Below, piece by piece: positions 8,176 through 15,441 of a DNA stretch of 28,759 nucleotides. Position 1 is the stretch's first letter, and each line of letters begins with the position of its first letter. The position numbers and the translations under genes were made by a program. This stretch comes from an uncultured Lachnospiraceae bacterium (GTDB lineage Bacteria > Bacillota > Clostridia > Lachnospirales > Lachnospiraceae), in contig CAJUCN010000029.1 of NCBI GenBank assembly GCA_910585005.1, positions 1-28,759 of the forward strand. Direction: 5' to 3'. Under the pieces are notes generated by a model that saw only the letters and a program-made list of their open reading frames with translations, was not told the DNA's origin and did no database searches.

Positions 8176-11100
8176 CTAGTATCCATTTACCCTTTTGAAA
8201 TACCGGATTAAAATTTCCTTCATATAATTGTACCGTCTGGCGTAAGAATTTTCCACACGAATCAATTCAAATCCATGTTCTTTACAAATTGCACTTTTCT
8301 TTCTATCCCGCTCTCTCACATAATCGTCTTCCCTGTGTTCCCTGCCATCCAGTTCAATGGCCAGTATGGGCAGCTCATTTTTGTAATAATCCCTTTCATA
8401 TACCACGAAGTCAAACCGTCCGGTATAAAATAAATCATTATAAGGTTGATTGCCGGAAAACACATGGGCAATACTGACTTCCCTTTTTACAACACATTTC
8501 CGGTTGGTGTTAAGCACATTGTCCAGGGCGTGGTTTAATGTGGTGAGGAATGCCGTTTCTGTCTCCGAACTATAGGGCTTGATTCCAAGGGCGCGGGAAG
8601 GGTTTTCCCTTGGCGTCACTTCTGACACACCATTGGACTGTACATAATTTACCAGATCGTACAGATCATCCCCCTCTTCCTTGTGCAGCCGCTCCAACTC
8701 CTTTTGGCTGGACAGGATGACAAGTTGGTCTTTTGCCCGGGAAGTTGCCACATTGATCAGTTCCTTGTTATTTTTCAGCCAGCCATAAGTCGCATCGCTT
8801 GTCCGGTCTGTCAGGGCAAGAGAAAACAAGACGACATCCTTTTCATCCCCCTGAAAAGCATGAACCGTTCCACAAGTGACGTTGGTGATCCCATTTTTCA
8901 ACAGTGTGTCATTGATCAATGTTTTCTGATTGGCAAAGGGAGTGATCACCCCAATCTTCTTTTCTTTATTTAAGACGGCAAACCTTACAATCTCTTCCGC
9001 CTCCCTTGGCGCCGTATTTTTATAATAGGCAGTGTTATCCTTAATATCCCTGAAAACAAGAGGAATGCCTTCTTCGCTGCCGCTGTTGATTACCAGTTTG
9101 TTGTTATAGTATTTCTTGTTGTTGAAGCTGATAATCTTTTTATTACAGCGGTAATGATGGCTCAACAAAATTTCTCCGCTCACAGAGTCGCAAGCCAAAT
9201 ATGCTTTGTAGACCGAATTTTTGGTATAATCATATTCACTGGTAATCCCATAGGTTTTCATCAGTTTGGCATTGTCCGCCGGATCTAGCACGATCACCGG
9301 ATTAAGCTGCTGGGGATCTCCTACCAGCATCAGATTTCTGCCCCGGAGAATAGGAACCAGCGATACCGCAATATTTCCCTGACTTGCCTCATCCATAATC
9401 ACCATGTCAAAATAAGTTCCCGGCTCCCCTATCTTATGAGCGGAAATAGATGTAGTCGCAATCACCGGGAACACCCTCTGAAGTTTCTTTAAATTTTCTT
9501 CCTTTTTCAGGTAAGCGTTAAACTGCCTGACTTTCTCTTCCCGGTCTGAATGCTGTACAATCTTCAACAAATCCTCATACTTTGGTTCCTGTAGCCGCTT
9601 GATATATTTTGCAGAAGTATAGTACAAATATTTCTTGAATTCTTCTTCATCCTCCGCGATGAACTTTAATGCTTCCTCATCCGTAATTTCTCCTATTTTT
9701 TCCAACTTCTCATTGACTTCCCTAAGCTGCATCCCTTGAAGCTGCGTCTGAAAGGTCAAGTGATGGTTCGTATCGAGAAGTTTTTCAATGGCTTCCTTCC
9801 TTTCAAGCAGTTCCAACTTTTCCTCATGACACCGCAAAAGCTCTGTCAACTTTCTGGTCCGGGAAATCCTGTCATCCTTATTCCGTTCCAACGTCCCTTC
9901 ATACACCGCAATTTCCCTGGTGGCTTCATACAATTTCCCAATGTAGTCAAGAGCTTCCAGCACCCTTGCGTCATTCCCCAGGCGTATGACAGGAAAGGGA
10001 ATCATCCCTTTATCGCGATAAGAAATCTTCTGCAGCTTTTCGCAGACTCCGTCAATGGGGTGGTTATTATAAGAAGAAAATAGTACCGTCCTTTCATTAA
10101 AAAATGCCGTAACTATGGTATTTACAATCGTATTAGTCTTTCCCGTTCCGGGGGGCCCCTGGATATAGGCAAGGGGATGCTTCATCGCGTTATGGATTGC
10201 AAGAAGCTGATCCAGGTTGATTTTTTTATCCAAAAGTGTGATGGGATAATCCTTTCTCCGTTCTGTCTGCTTTAAAAGATCACCAAAAAAAGCTTTGATC
10301 GGAACGGTCTGCTCCCCCTTTTCATACATTTTATAGATAGCATCATACTCACTATTTAAATCCAGGATCAGGTCACGGCCAATGGCGATCAGATAGGGCA
10401 TATCATCCACCCCTATGATCTGTGGATTCGCGCTGGTAATTCTGTCCTTAACCAGTTCCATATTCTCTTCTATGTTTTCCAGAAGCCCGTAATCCTCCGC
10501 ATCCAAAAAACGCCGTATACTCTGCTTATTGCCGTTTATCGTAAATTCCGTGCAAACAGTGATTTCCTCTTCCTGTCGTAAAACCCGGTTCACCACATCC
10601 AGCCGGAGCCTCCTGTAGGCCAGCACATACAACCCCTGCCTGGTATGGATACTGAGCACATTAAGCGCAAGCTGCTTAATCTTCCTGTTCATGGCGCTTT
10701 CTTTGGCGCCGTACTGGAAATTTTTTATTATCTCCTGAAACTGTCCATCTGTCAGTTCATACTTCCCGCAAAAATCCCCGTCTAAATGGTCGATCAGGGC
10801 ATACTCTGTCTTGTAGGGCGTCGTATCCAGCCTATTGCAGTCTGTCAGATAAGAAAGCACTTTTAAATTAGCTGTATTCTGAAACAATGGTCTATAAGAA
10901 TGGGGATTTTGACGGATGTCCTCAACCAGCTTCTCATCTGTATGAAAATAAGAACCTTCGATCACAGAGGAGGATAAGACCGAATCAATGTAAATCTTTA
11001 GTTTTTTCGTTGTATACCAGGCCAGATGAAGCCCCTCTACACGCATTGTACGCTCTCGGGGATCAATACTGATAATTCCAATCCAATACCTGGTCACTTC

Positions 11101-11181
11101 CTCCTGGCCGTTTTTGTACTCAATACTGACCCACTTTTCCTCATGGATGGCTTTGAATAGATCCCGGCAAATGGTATTCAT
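8176..11181 (-). CDS. SF1 helicase with C-terminal PD-(D/E)XK (DUF2726-like) nuclease domain and WYL-like N-terminus
   Basis: A 1001-residue cytosolic enzyme. The core has SF1 motifs in order: Walker A GPPGTGKT (about 340), Walker B DEASQ (about 594), LVGDPQQLNP (motif III), HHYRCN (IV), GTVHAFQGDEKDVV (V) and NVATSRAKDQLV (VI). This is the Upf1/Dna2-like AAA_11/AAA_12 arrangement. The last 120 residues hold FTGRFDFVVYE-type and AIELDGREH motifs followed by RDRKK, as in DUF2726/Vsr-like nuclease domains. Residues 5-75 (AIHEEKWVSIEYKN...LKIYIDSVLSSSVIE) resemble a WYL fold; this part is inference. A repair or phage-defence role is plausible. The frame is open to 11322, but GGAGG 9 nt before the ATG at 11181 fixes the start; the extra 47 codons cover promoter and operator DNA. 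Confidence 0.88.
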   Translation of the reverse strand: MNTICRDLFKAIHEEKWVSIEYKNGQEEVTRYWIGIISIDPRERTMRVEGLHLAWYTTKKLKIYIDSVLSSSVIEGSYFHTDEKLVEDIRQNPHSYRPLFQNTANLKVLSYLTDCNRLDTTPYKTEYALIDHLDGDFCGKYELTDGQFQEIIKNFQYGAKESAMNRKIKQLALNVLSIHTRQGLYVLAYRRLRLDVVNRVLRQEEEITVCTEFTINGNKQSIRRFLDAEDYGLLENIEENMELVKDRITSANPQIIGVDDMPYLIAIGRDLILDLNSEYDAIYKMYEKGEQTVPIKAFFGDLLKQTERRKDYPITLLDKKINLDQLLAIHNAMKHPLAYIQGPPGTGKTNTIVNTIVTAFFNERTVLFSSYNNHPIDGVCEKLQKISYRDKGMIPFPVIRLGNDARVLEALDYIGKLYEATREIAVYEGTLERNKDDRISRTRKLTELLRCHEEKLELLERKEAIEKLLDTNHHLTFQTQLQGMQLREVNEKLEKIGEITDEEALKFIAEDEEEFKKYLYYTSAKYIKRLQEPKYEDLLKIVQHSDREEKVRQFNAYLKKEENLKKLQRVFPVIATTSISAHKIGEPGTYFDMVIMDEASQGNIAVSLVPILRGRNLMLVGDPQQLNPVIVLDPADNAKLMKTYGITSEYDYTKNSVYKAYLACDSVSGEILLSHHYRCNKKIISFNNKKYYNNKLVINSGSEEGIPLVFRDIKDNTAYYKNTAPREAEEIVRFAVLNKEKKIGVITPFANQKTLINDTLLKNGITNVTCGTVHAFQGDEKDVVLFSLALTDRTSDATYGWLKNNKELINVATSRAKDQLVILSSQKELERLHKEEGDDLYDLVNYVQSNGVSEVTPRENPSRALGIKPYSSETETAFLTTLNHALDNVLNTNRKCVVKREVSIAHVFSGNQPYNDLFYTGRFDFVVYERDYYKNELPILAIELDGREHREDDYVRERDRKKSAICKEHGFELIRVENSYARRYNYMKEILIRYFKRVNGY

Positions 11182-11212
11182 GACCGCCCTCCTCCAATGA
11201 TATTTTGCAACC

Positions 11213-11242
11213 ATTATATCATGAAGGGGCATTTTAATACAA
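11213..11242 (-). promoter_or_regulatory. Promoter of the helicase-nuclease gene
   Basis: TTGTAT (11237-11242), 18 bp, TATAAT (11213-11218) on the minus strand. The start lies within the otherwise open upstream frame, supporting the shorter protein. The -35 overlaps the outermost unit of the 11-bp repeat array. Confidence 0.65.
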
Positions 11243-11286
11243 TGATGATACAAACATGATGCAACTTTGATGCAAGTATGATGCAA
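11235..11286. repeat. Five 8-bp direct repeats with exact 11-bp period between divergent promoters
   Basis: Units on the plus strand: TAATACAA (11235), TGATACAA (11246), TGATGCAA (11257), TGATGCAA (11268) and TGATGCAA (11279). Each starts exactly 11 bp after the previous one, with unrelated 3-bp spacers. The array reaches the helicase -35 on one side and ends 8 bp before the TATAAT of the plus-strand lipoprotein on the other. Same-face, head-to-tail sites are typical of OmpR/PhoB-family winged-helix regulators; which protein binds here is unknown. Confidence 0.85.
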
Positions 11287-11294
11287 TGGCCTAT

Positions 11295-11300
11295 TATAAT
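11295..11300 (+). promoter_or_regulatory. -10 element of the plus-strand lipoprotein gene
   Basis: TATAAT with no recognisable -35 at 16-18 bp; that position is occupied by the repeat array, which suggests an activator-dependent or repressed promoter. Confidence 0.55.
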
Positions 11301-11364
11301 AAAGACGGTACCCTGTATCCACACAAACAGTTCTTTTGGTAACAAAACACGAAGGAGTCGAAAA

Positions 11365-12546
11365 ATGAACAGACTTTTTTTACAATCATCCCTGCTAACC
11401 ATTCTATCCTTTTGCCTGCTTAATGCATGCAGTCAGTCCTTCCATGAATCCAGCATCCCTCTTTCCCAGGCGCTGATTTCCGTACAAGAAATCAGTAACT
11501 GCACGGGAACCGGAGCCGGCCAGCAGCAGCCCCATGAGGCGGCCTCCTCTTATCATGTAGAGGAAACCGTTTATTATACGACCCTTGAAAAGGCCTTATT
11601 ATCCCTTGCAGATGACCTGAAAGCCAAAAAAGAAGTACGGCTGGAACGTGCAGACCTGCCCTATGAGCTGCATCATGTATCCATCTACGACCTGACTGGC
11701 GATGGGGAACCGGAAATTTTCGCCTACGTCGAAATGTGTCGTTCTTTCGATAATTCCGGCGCACTTTATATCCTTTCTCCAAACGCTGACGGTGAGTATA
11801 CCATACTTGCTAAAAACACCGATTTCCGAAGCGGATATACCCATGTTTCTGCACCTGACGGCACGGAACTTCTTGACATTTCCGGCTACCAAAGCGCTTC
11901 TTCCTGGAAAGGCGGCATACGGATCCACCTGGATTACCAGCAGGGCCAAGTAGTCGTAAACCGTGACGAATCCTATCGCTTTCACTGTGATTATCCTCTG
12001 ATCAATTATGTAAATGATTATAAAAATGGCAAATACTATGTGTATGTATCCCGTGAAAACGACACTGGCGGCGCTGGATATGGAAGCTATGTGGGCATCG
12101 ACCAAAGCCTGAAAATTGATGAAGAAACGTTTTCTCCTGTACTTGTTCCCTTTACCGGATATGATGCCTGTCAAACAGCTTATCCTGCCATTTACCATCT
12201 GTGGAATCCTTTTGATGAAGACTGGTGGCAAGACGGCGGCAGTTATCCGGAAGATGAGGATCCCTATGGTAAAACAGCAGATTGGTCTATCACAGCCGCT
12301 TATGACCATCCCGATGAAATGCTGCAAGAAGCGGTAGATGCATCCGGTCTGCCATTGGAAAAGAAAGCGTATCCCTGGACACCTGAAACCAAAAAAAATA
12401 TCACTGACCTGCTCCGTTGTCCAGTTGCCGATTATTACTATCAATCAGACTACTACGCTGCTGCCTATATGCGGGGAGAAATCTATTTTTTTGAAAAAGA
12501 GATATTGTCTGACGGCTATCAGGAAAAATGGGTTCCCATGAAATAA
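11365..12546 (+). CDS. Secreted lipoprotein of unknown function
   Basis: A 393-residue exported lipoprotein: signal peptide with lipobox LNAC (Cys22), a low-complexity linker, then a large extracellular domain. Residues about 108-118 (YDLTGDGEPEIFAYV) form a DxDGD-type calcium loop like those of FG-GAP/VCBS or EF-hand-like repeats. The rest has many aromatic residues (DEDWWQDGG, VADYYYQSDYYAAAY) and no recognised catalytic motif. The frame is open from 11278, but AAGGAG 7 nt upstream fixes the start at 11365. It diverges from the helicase-nuclease gene and shares its control region. A related example in another genome would be needed to name the family. Confidence 0.8.
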   Translation: MNRLFLQSSLLTILSFCLLNACSQSFHESSIPLSQALISVQEISNCTGTGAGQQQPHEAASSYHVEETVYYTTLEKALLSLADDLKAKKEVRLERADLPYELHHVSIYDLTGDGEPEIFAYVEMCRSFDNSGALYILSPNADGEYTILAKNTDFRSGYTHVSAPDGTELLDISGYQSASSWKGGIRIHLDYQQGQVVVNRDESYRFHCDYPLINYVNDYKNGKYYVYVSRENDTGGAGYGSYVGIDQSLKIDEETFSPVLVPFTGYDACQTAYPAIYHLWNPFDEDWWQDGGSYPEDEDPYGKTADWSITAAYDHPDEMLQEAVDASGLPLEKKAYPWTPETKKNITDLLRCPVADYYYQSDYYAAAYMRGEIYFFEKEILSDGYQEKWVPMK

Positions 12547-12559
12547 ACGGAAAACATGT

Positions 12560-12852
12560 GCTAAAGGATTTGAGGCTAACCTTAAGTGCCCGTCTTTATA
12601 AATACAGAAAGGCTCTTTTTTATCCGGCAAGAAAAGAAACTCAAATGCATAACCGTTTCTTTCATATAATCCGGGAATTCCCCACCATTCCTTTTCCCGC
12701 GTATATGGGCAGTGAGCCGTAAGGAGCAGTTTTGCATGCGTATCGTCCAACAGGATCTTCTTTTGTATCGCAGCCAAAAAGAGATTCATATCTTCCACCG
12801 TTGTATACGCCCCTCCATCCGGCGTTCCCATAGGCGGAAAACAGTAAATATT
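12560..12852 (-). pseudogene. Remnant of a beta-lactamase-like serine hydrolase
   Basis: The minus-strand frame encodes GTPDGGAYTTVEDMNLF, then KLLLTAHCPYT...WWGIPGLYERNGYAFEF. This is the C-terminal half of class C beta-lactamase-related (Pfam Beta-lactamase) hydrolases. The N-terminal SxxK region is absent. Upstream the frame runs into the left end of the integrated element, and the usual C-terminal end is not recognisable (the frame runs into the antisense of the lipoprotein gene). Joining the flanks of the element restores an open frame (RTEPPVYCFPP), but nothing resembling the missing N-terminus is left before tRNA-Arg. So the gene was probably already broken before the element arrived. 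Confidence 0.65.
12839..12848. repeat. Candidate left attachment site core
   Basis: AAACAGTAAA, repeated identically and in the same orientation at 15192-15201. It lies 12 bp before the RepL-like start codon, where the hydrolase remnant stops. Confidence 0.5.
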
Positions 12853-12860
12853 TTTCTTTC

Positions 12861-13727
12861 ATGTCAAACTATATTATACAAAAAACTTATGAAAAAGAAA
12901 CAACAGAAGACGGAATTGTAACAGAACGGGAAGTAATTACAGACAGTACTAATATTCACAAAAATGAAGAAGGTACATACATAAAAATATATTATGAAAA
13001 ACTGGACAACCTTCCAGAAAAACTTACTTTAGCATCTTTCCGATTTCTGATTTTTCTTTCAAAATATGCTGATTGTGCTGATATAAACGATAAAAACGAT
13101 GGTATGTTGATACATATAAATAAATCTATTAGGGACGAATTAGAGGAAAAGCTGAAAATAAAAAAACGAACCTTCTATGACAATTTAAAAAATCTGGTAG
13201 AATGTGACCTTTTAAAAAAAGTTGATAGCAATCTGTATCAACTTAATCCATTCCTGTTAGGTAAAGGCTACTTTGAATACAAGGCTAACTATAAACAGGG
13301 TGGAATAAAAGATTTAAGAGAAAACTGGAATGGCGCATTAGAGGGTAAGGCGGTTACCATTGATGATAATAGGCTTGTCGCGGCATCTCTAAAAGCTGAG
13401 ATAGAAAAATTAGACAACGAACTAGATGCTACTGCTGATGCTTCTGAAAAACGTGAATTACTCCGTGAGAAACAACAGTTAGCCAATCAACTAAAAAAAC
13501 TTTCACAGACTGAATATACAAAAATTGTTGTTGATATTATGCACCAAAAGAAAGAATTGGAAAAGACAATTCAAGTAGCTAAAGAGTATAAGGAACATAA
13601 AGAGCGTGAACGCGAAGAATTTTATGAGCCGACAATAGAAGAACTGGAAGCACGATATCCTGATGATTTTAAAAGAATGGAAATAGAACAGGAAATATTC
13701 ATGTGTGAGAAATTCCAGATTATATAA
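12861..13727 (+). CDS. RepL-like plasmid replication initiator
   Basis: A 288-residue protein. Residues 40-140 look like the winged-helix core of Firmicute RepL: LTLASFRFLIFLSKYAD, IHINKSIRDELEEKLKIKKRTFYDNLKNL (helix-turn-helix) and the wing LYQLNPFLLGKGYF. After about 170 a long charged coiled coil follows (SLKAEIEKLDNELDATADA...KRELLREKQQLANQLKK). RepL proteins start plasmid replication at an origin within or near their own gene. No ribosome binding site precedes the ATG (only a TTTTTCTTTC tract), and the left end of the element is 12 bp away, so a promoter would have to come from outside or across a circular joint. It could instead be a non-replicative DNA-binding protein. Confidence 0.65.
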   Translation: MSNYIIQKTYEKETTEDGIVTEREVITDSTNIHKNEEGTYIKIYYEKLDNLPEKLTLASFRFLIFLSKYADCADINDKNDGMLIHINKSIRDELEEKLKIKKRTFYDNLKNLVECDLLKKVDSNLYQLNPFLLGKGYFEYKANYKQGGIKDLRENWNGALEGKAVTIDDNRLVAASLKAEIEKLDNELDATADASEKRELLREKQQLANQLKKLSQTEYTKIVVDIMHQKKELEKTIQVAKEYKEHKEREREEFYEPTIEELEARYPDDFKRMEIEQEIFMCEKFQII

Positions 13728-13790
13728 CCGAAAATAACTATTAAAATTATAAATGACGGATTTCATAATTCGCGATACACTGGCTTTACT

Positions 13791-13823
13791 AAATAAACAG
13801 CTAAAGCTGTAAAGAAAGGAGGA
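13791..13823 (+). promoter_or_regulatory. Hairpin before a strong ribosome binding site in the int leader
   Basis: CAGCT/AGCTG form a 5-bp stem, extendable by an outer CTTTA/TAAAG pairing, ending right before AAAGGAGG. No start codon follows that site at normal spacing (ATACCATATAA). A second site, AAAGGAG, 20 bp later serves the short ORF at 13854. The rest of 13728-13853 shows nothing else I can name. Confidence 0.4.
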
Positions 13824-13853
13824 TACCATATAAGAGAAAGGAGTTGATGTGTA

Positions 13854-13937
13854 TTGAACATAATTAAATTGCATAGAACACTAACAGGAAACAGAATAGC
13901 AAGAAAGGCATACTATGACCAAACACGAAATTGCTAA
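13854..13937 (+). CDS. Possible 27-residue ORF overlapping the int start
   Basis: A TTG start 10 nt after AAAGGAG opens a 27-codon frame (basic peptide, RTLTGNRIARKAYYDQ) that overlaps the first 23 bp of the integrase gene in another frame. Its translation could couple to int. It is too short for a typical excisionase (about 60-70 residues), so it may be only a leader peptide or chance. Confidence 0.25.
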   Translation: MNIIKLHRTLTGNRIARKAYYDQTRNC

Positions 13938-15174
13938 TCAAATTGTTTCTATGCTAGATGATTCTTATATTAATGATAATGTGAGTGTGAACGCAAAAGT
14001 GGAGGAAATCATGAAACGCTCACAAGTTATTAAAAAATATGGCAACGACATTAAGAGAATCGCGGATGGTCGTTACCATATATGTTACCAAGACAGGCAG
14101 ATTTTTAAAAAAACTTTTGACCTTGTTGTAGATGAAATTATAAAAAGAGAAAATCAAAAGGGTGTTAGGACACTAGACAGTATAGCAAATGACTTTTTTG
14201 AATATCGCTTTACAAGCAATTCAGGCGGTACATACGGAAAAGATAAGAGTAATTATGAAACCTTTATCAAGGGAACTGAATTAGCTACAAAAGATATATC
14301 CAAAATTGTTCTGAACGATGGCGTTAAATGGGCAAACCACTGTTTAAAAGTAAAGCCTAACATGAAAGAGAAATATTTTTGTAATGTTCGCGCCACTCTG
14401 AATCAGATGCTTAAATTTGCAATTAGCAATCAATGGCTCTCACAAAATTTGATTGCAAACGTGTCTATACATAAAGACCACCTGACACCAAAAATCAAGC
14501 ACACAGATAAGGAGTTAATTTTTGAGGATTCAGAGCGGAAAGAAGTTTGCAAATTAGCTTATAAAGATTCAGAGCAAACAAAGTCAGCAGTTCCACTTGG
14601 GATTCCATTACTCTTTCTAACAGGTATTCGTGACGGTGAATTGTGTGCTTTGAAGTGGCGAGATGTTGAGCAAAGCGGCTTGCACATTCAGGCTGAAATG
14701 GTTGAATGTCGGGACAGAAACGGCAAATTTAAAGGATATAAATATGTTGAACATACAAAGACTGCGGCGGGCGATAGAATCATTGCAATTAGCAGTGAAG
14801 TTGCAGACATTCTAAAACAAGTTAATGATTTGAATGTTGCTAATGGATATTCTGTCAGGCAAGATGATTTTATCTTTTTAAGAACATACAAGAAAAAAGT
14901 ATGTGAATGTACAACAAGGTCGTTTGAAACAAGAATTAAAAAATATTGTAGAAAGGCTAAAATGGAGATTTTGAAATCGCAACATGATGCAAGGCGGACA
15001 TTTGCAACAAATCTGTTTTACGCTGGTATGAACGCCAAAGACATTCAAGCCTTAATGGGGCATGAAAGCCTGGAACAGACTATGGATTATATTAAAAGAA
15101 AAGGTGCAAATATAAGCGTTATCAGCTACCTTGAAGCTATTTCATGTAATGCCGATAATCAAAATGTTTGTTAA
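13915..15174 (+). CDS. int: Tyrosine recombinase / integrase
   Basis: A 419-residue phage-type integrase that excises and integrates the element. An N-terminal AT-rich-DNA-binding or arm domain leads to a SAM-like core-binding domain (about 105-190) and the catalytic domain (about 200-410). Catalytic residues are all visible: Arg in GIRDGEL (about 238), Lys in EHTKTAAGDR (about 281), His/Arg in HDARR (about 355-359), His in MGHESLEQT (about 382) and Tyr in MDYIKR (about 391). The set is complete, so the enzyme should be active. The start follows AAAGG at 6 nt. The 3' end lies 17 bp before the candidate right attachment core. Confidence 0.95.
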   Translation: MTKHEIANQIVSMLDDSYINDNVSVNAKVEEIMKRSQVIKKYGNDIKRIADGRYHICYQDRQIFKKTFDLVVDEIIKRENQKGVRTLDSIANDFFEYRFTSNSGGTYGKDKSNYETFIKGTELATKDISKIVLNDGVKWANHCLKVKPNMKEKYFCNVRATLNQMLKFAISNQWLSQNLIANVSIHKDHLTPKIKHTDKELIFEDSERKEVCKLAYKDSEQTKSAVPLGIPLLFLTGIRDGELCALKWRDVEQSGLHIQAEMVECRDRNGKFKGYKYVEHTKTAAGDRIIAISSEVADILKQVNDLNVANGYSVRQDDFIFLRTYKKKVCECTTRSFETRIKKYCRKAKMEILKSQHDARRTFATNLFYAGMNAKDIQALMGHESLEQTMDYIKRKGANISVISYLEAISCNADNQNVC

Positions 15175-15176
15175 AA

Positions 15177-15196
15177 AAATGAAACAAAATGAAACA
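15177..15196. repeat. Tandem 10-bp repeat next to the right attachment core
   Basis: AAATGAAACA occurs twice back to back (15177-15186, 15187-15196), running into the AAACAGTAAA core. Possible integrase arm-type or accessory binding sites. Confidence 0.45.
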
Positions 15197-15201
15197 GTAA
15201 A
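15192..15201. repeat. Candidate right attachment site core
   Basis: AAACAGTAAA, identical to 12839-12848 and in the same orientation, 17 bp after the integrase stop. Confidence 0.5.
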
Positions 15202-15223
15202 CAGGGGGTTCAGTCCTGTGCAT

Positions 15224-15262
15224 GAAAAGAGCGGAAACGCCGAATTTATCGACATTCCCGCC
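15224..15262 (-). terminator. Probable terminator of tRNA-Arg
   Basis: On the minus strand GCGGGAATGTCGA pairs with TCGGCGTTTCCGC (13 bp with three G-T pairs) around a 5-nt loop, followed by TCTTTTC. It starts 13 bp after the tRNA 3' end. Confidence 0.6.
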
Positions 15263-15274
15263 TCTACTATCAAC

Positions 15275-15348
15275 CGTGCGCTAGAGGATTCGAACCCCCG
15301 ACCTTTTGGTCCGTAGCCAAACGCTCTATCCAGCTGAGCTAAGCGCAC
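15275..15348 (-). tRNA. tRNA-Arg (anticodon ACG)
   Basis: A complete 74-nt cloverleaf on the minus strand: acceptor GTGCGCT/AGCGCAC, D arm GCTCAGCTGGATAGAGC, anticodon loop CTACGGA with anticodon ACG, T arm GGGGGTTCGAATCCTCT-type and discriminator G. CCA is not encoded. The integrated element ends 73 bp beyond its 3' end and does not duplicate tRNA sequence. Confidence 0.95.
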
Positions 15349-15373
15349 ACTTGCTGCATCTGCAACAATAATC

Positions 15374-15402
15374 ATTCTATAATAACCTAGTACGTTTGTC
15401 AA
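15374..15402 (-). promoter_or_regulatory. Promoter of tRNA-Arg
   Basis: TTGACA (15397-15402), 17 bp, TAGAAT (15374-15379) on the minus strand, 26 bp before the mature tRNA. Confidence 0.78.
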
Positions 15403-15441
15403 GAGGATTGCAAACAAAAATTCTGCCCTGTTCTTTCATTG

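Larger units (their letters stand above)
12839..15201 (+). mobile_element. Small integrated element: RepL-like protein plus tyrosine recombinase
   Basis: About 2.36 kb of clearly AT-richer DNA, with codon use unlike the flanks and both genes on the plus strand in a minus-strand neighbourhood. It encodes a RepL-like winged-helix protein and an integrase, with no relaxase, transfer or cargo gene. A 10-bp direct repeat brackets it, and the integrase end lies downstream of tRNA-Arg and its terminator. It resembles the minimal rep-int core of small integrative/mobilizable elements or an integrated plasmid; the boundaries are inferred. Confidence 0.65.

Noticed and set aside
11235..11286. Short regular repeats as a possible CRISPR fragment
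   Set aside because: Units are 8 bp with 3-bp spacers and lie between two promoters; CRISPR repeats and spacers are each about 25-40 bp.
11182..11322. 47 extra N-terminal codons of the helicase
   Set aside because: This stretch contains the promoter, the repeat array and the ribosome binding site for the ATG at 11181.
11599..12444. 281-codon minus-strand frame opposite the lipoprotein gene
   Set aside because: It has no ribosome binding site or family resemblance, and the plus-strand frame has a ribosome binding site, signal peptide and lipobox.
12662..12862. 66-codon minus-strand frame as a separate gene
   Set aside because: It is an out-of-frame shadow of the serine-hydrolase remnant, which shows recognisable family sequence in another frame.
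15275..15348. tRNA-Arg as the attachment site of the integrase
   Set aside because: No copy of the tRNA 3' end occurs near the left boundary (12400-12900). The only shared sequence at both ends is AAACAGTAAA, beyond the tRNA terminator.
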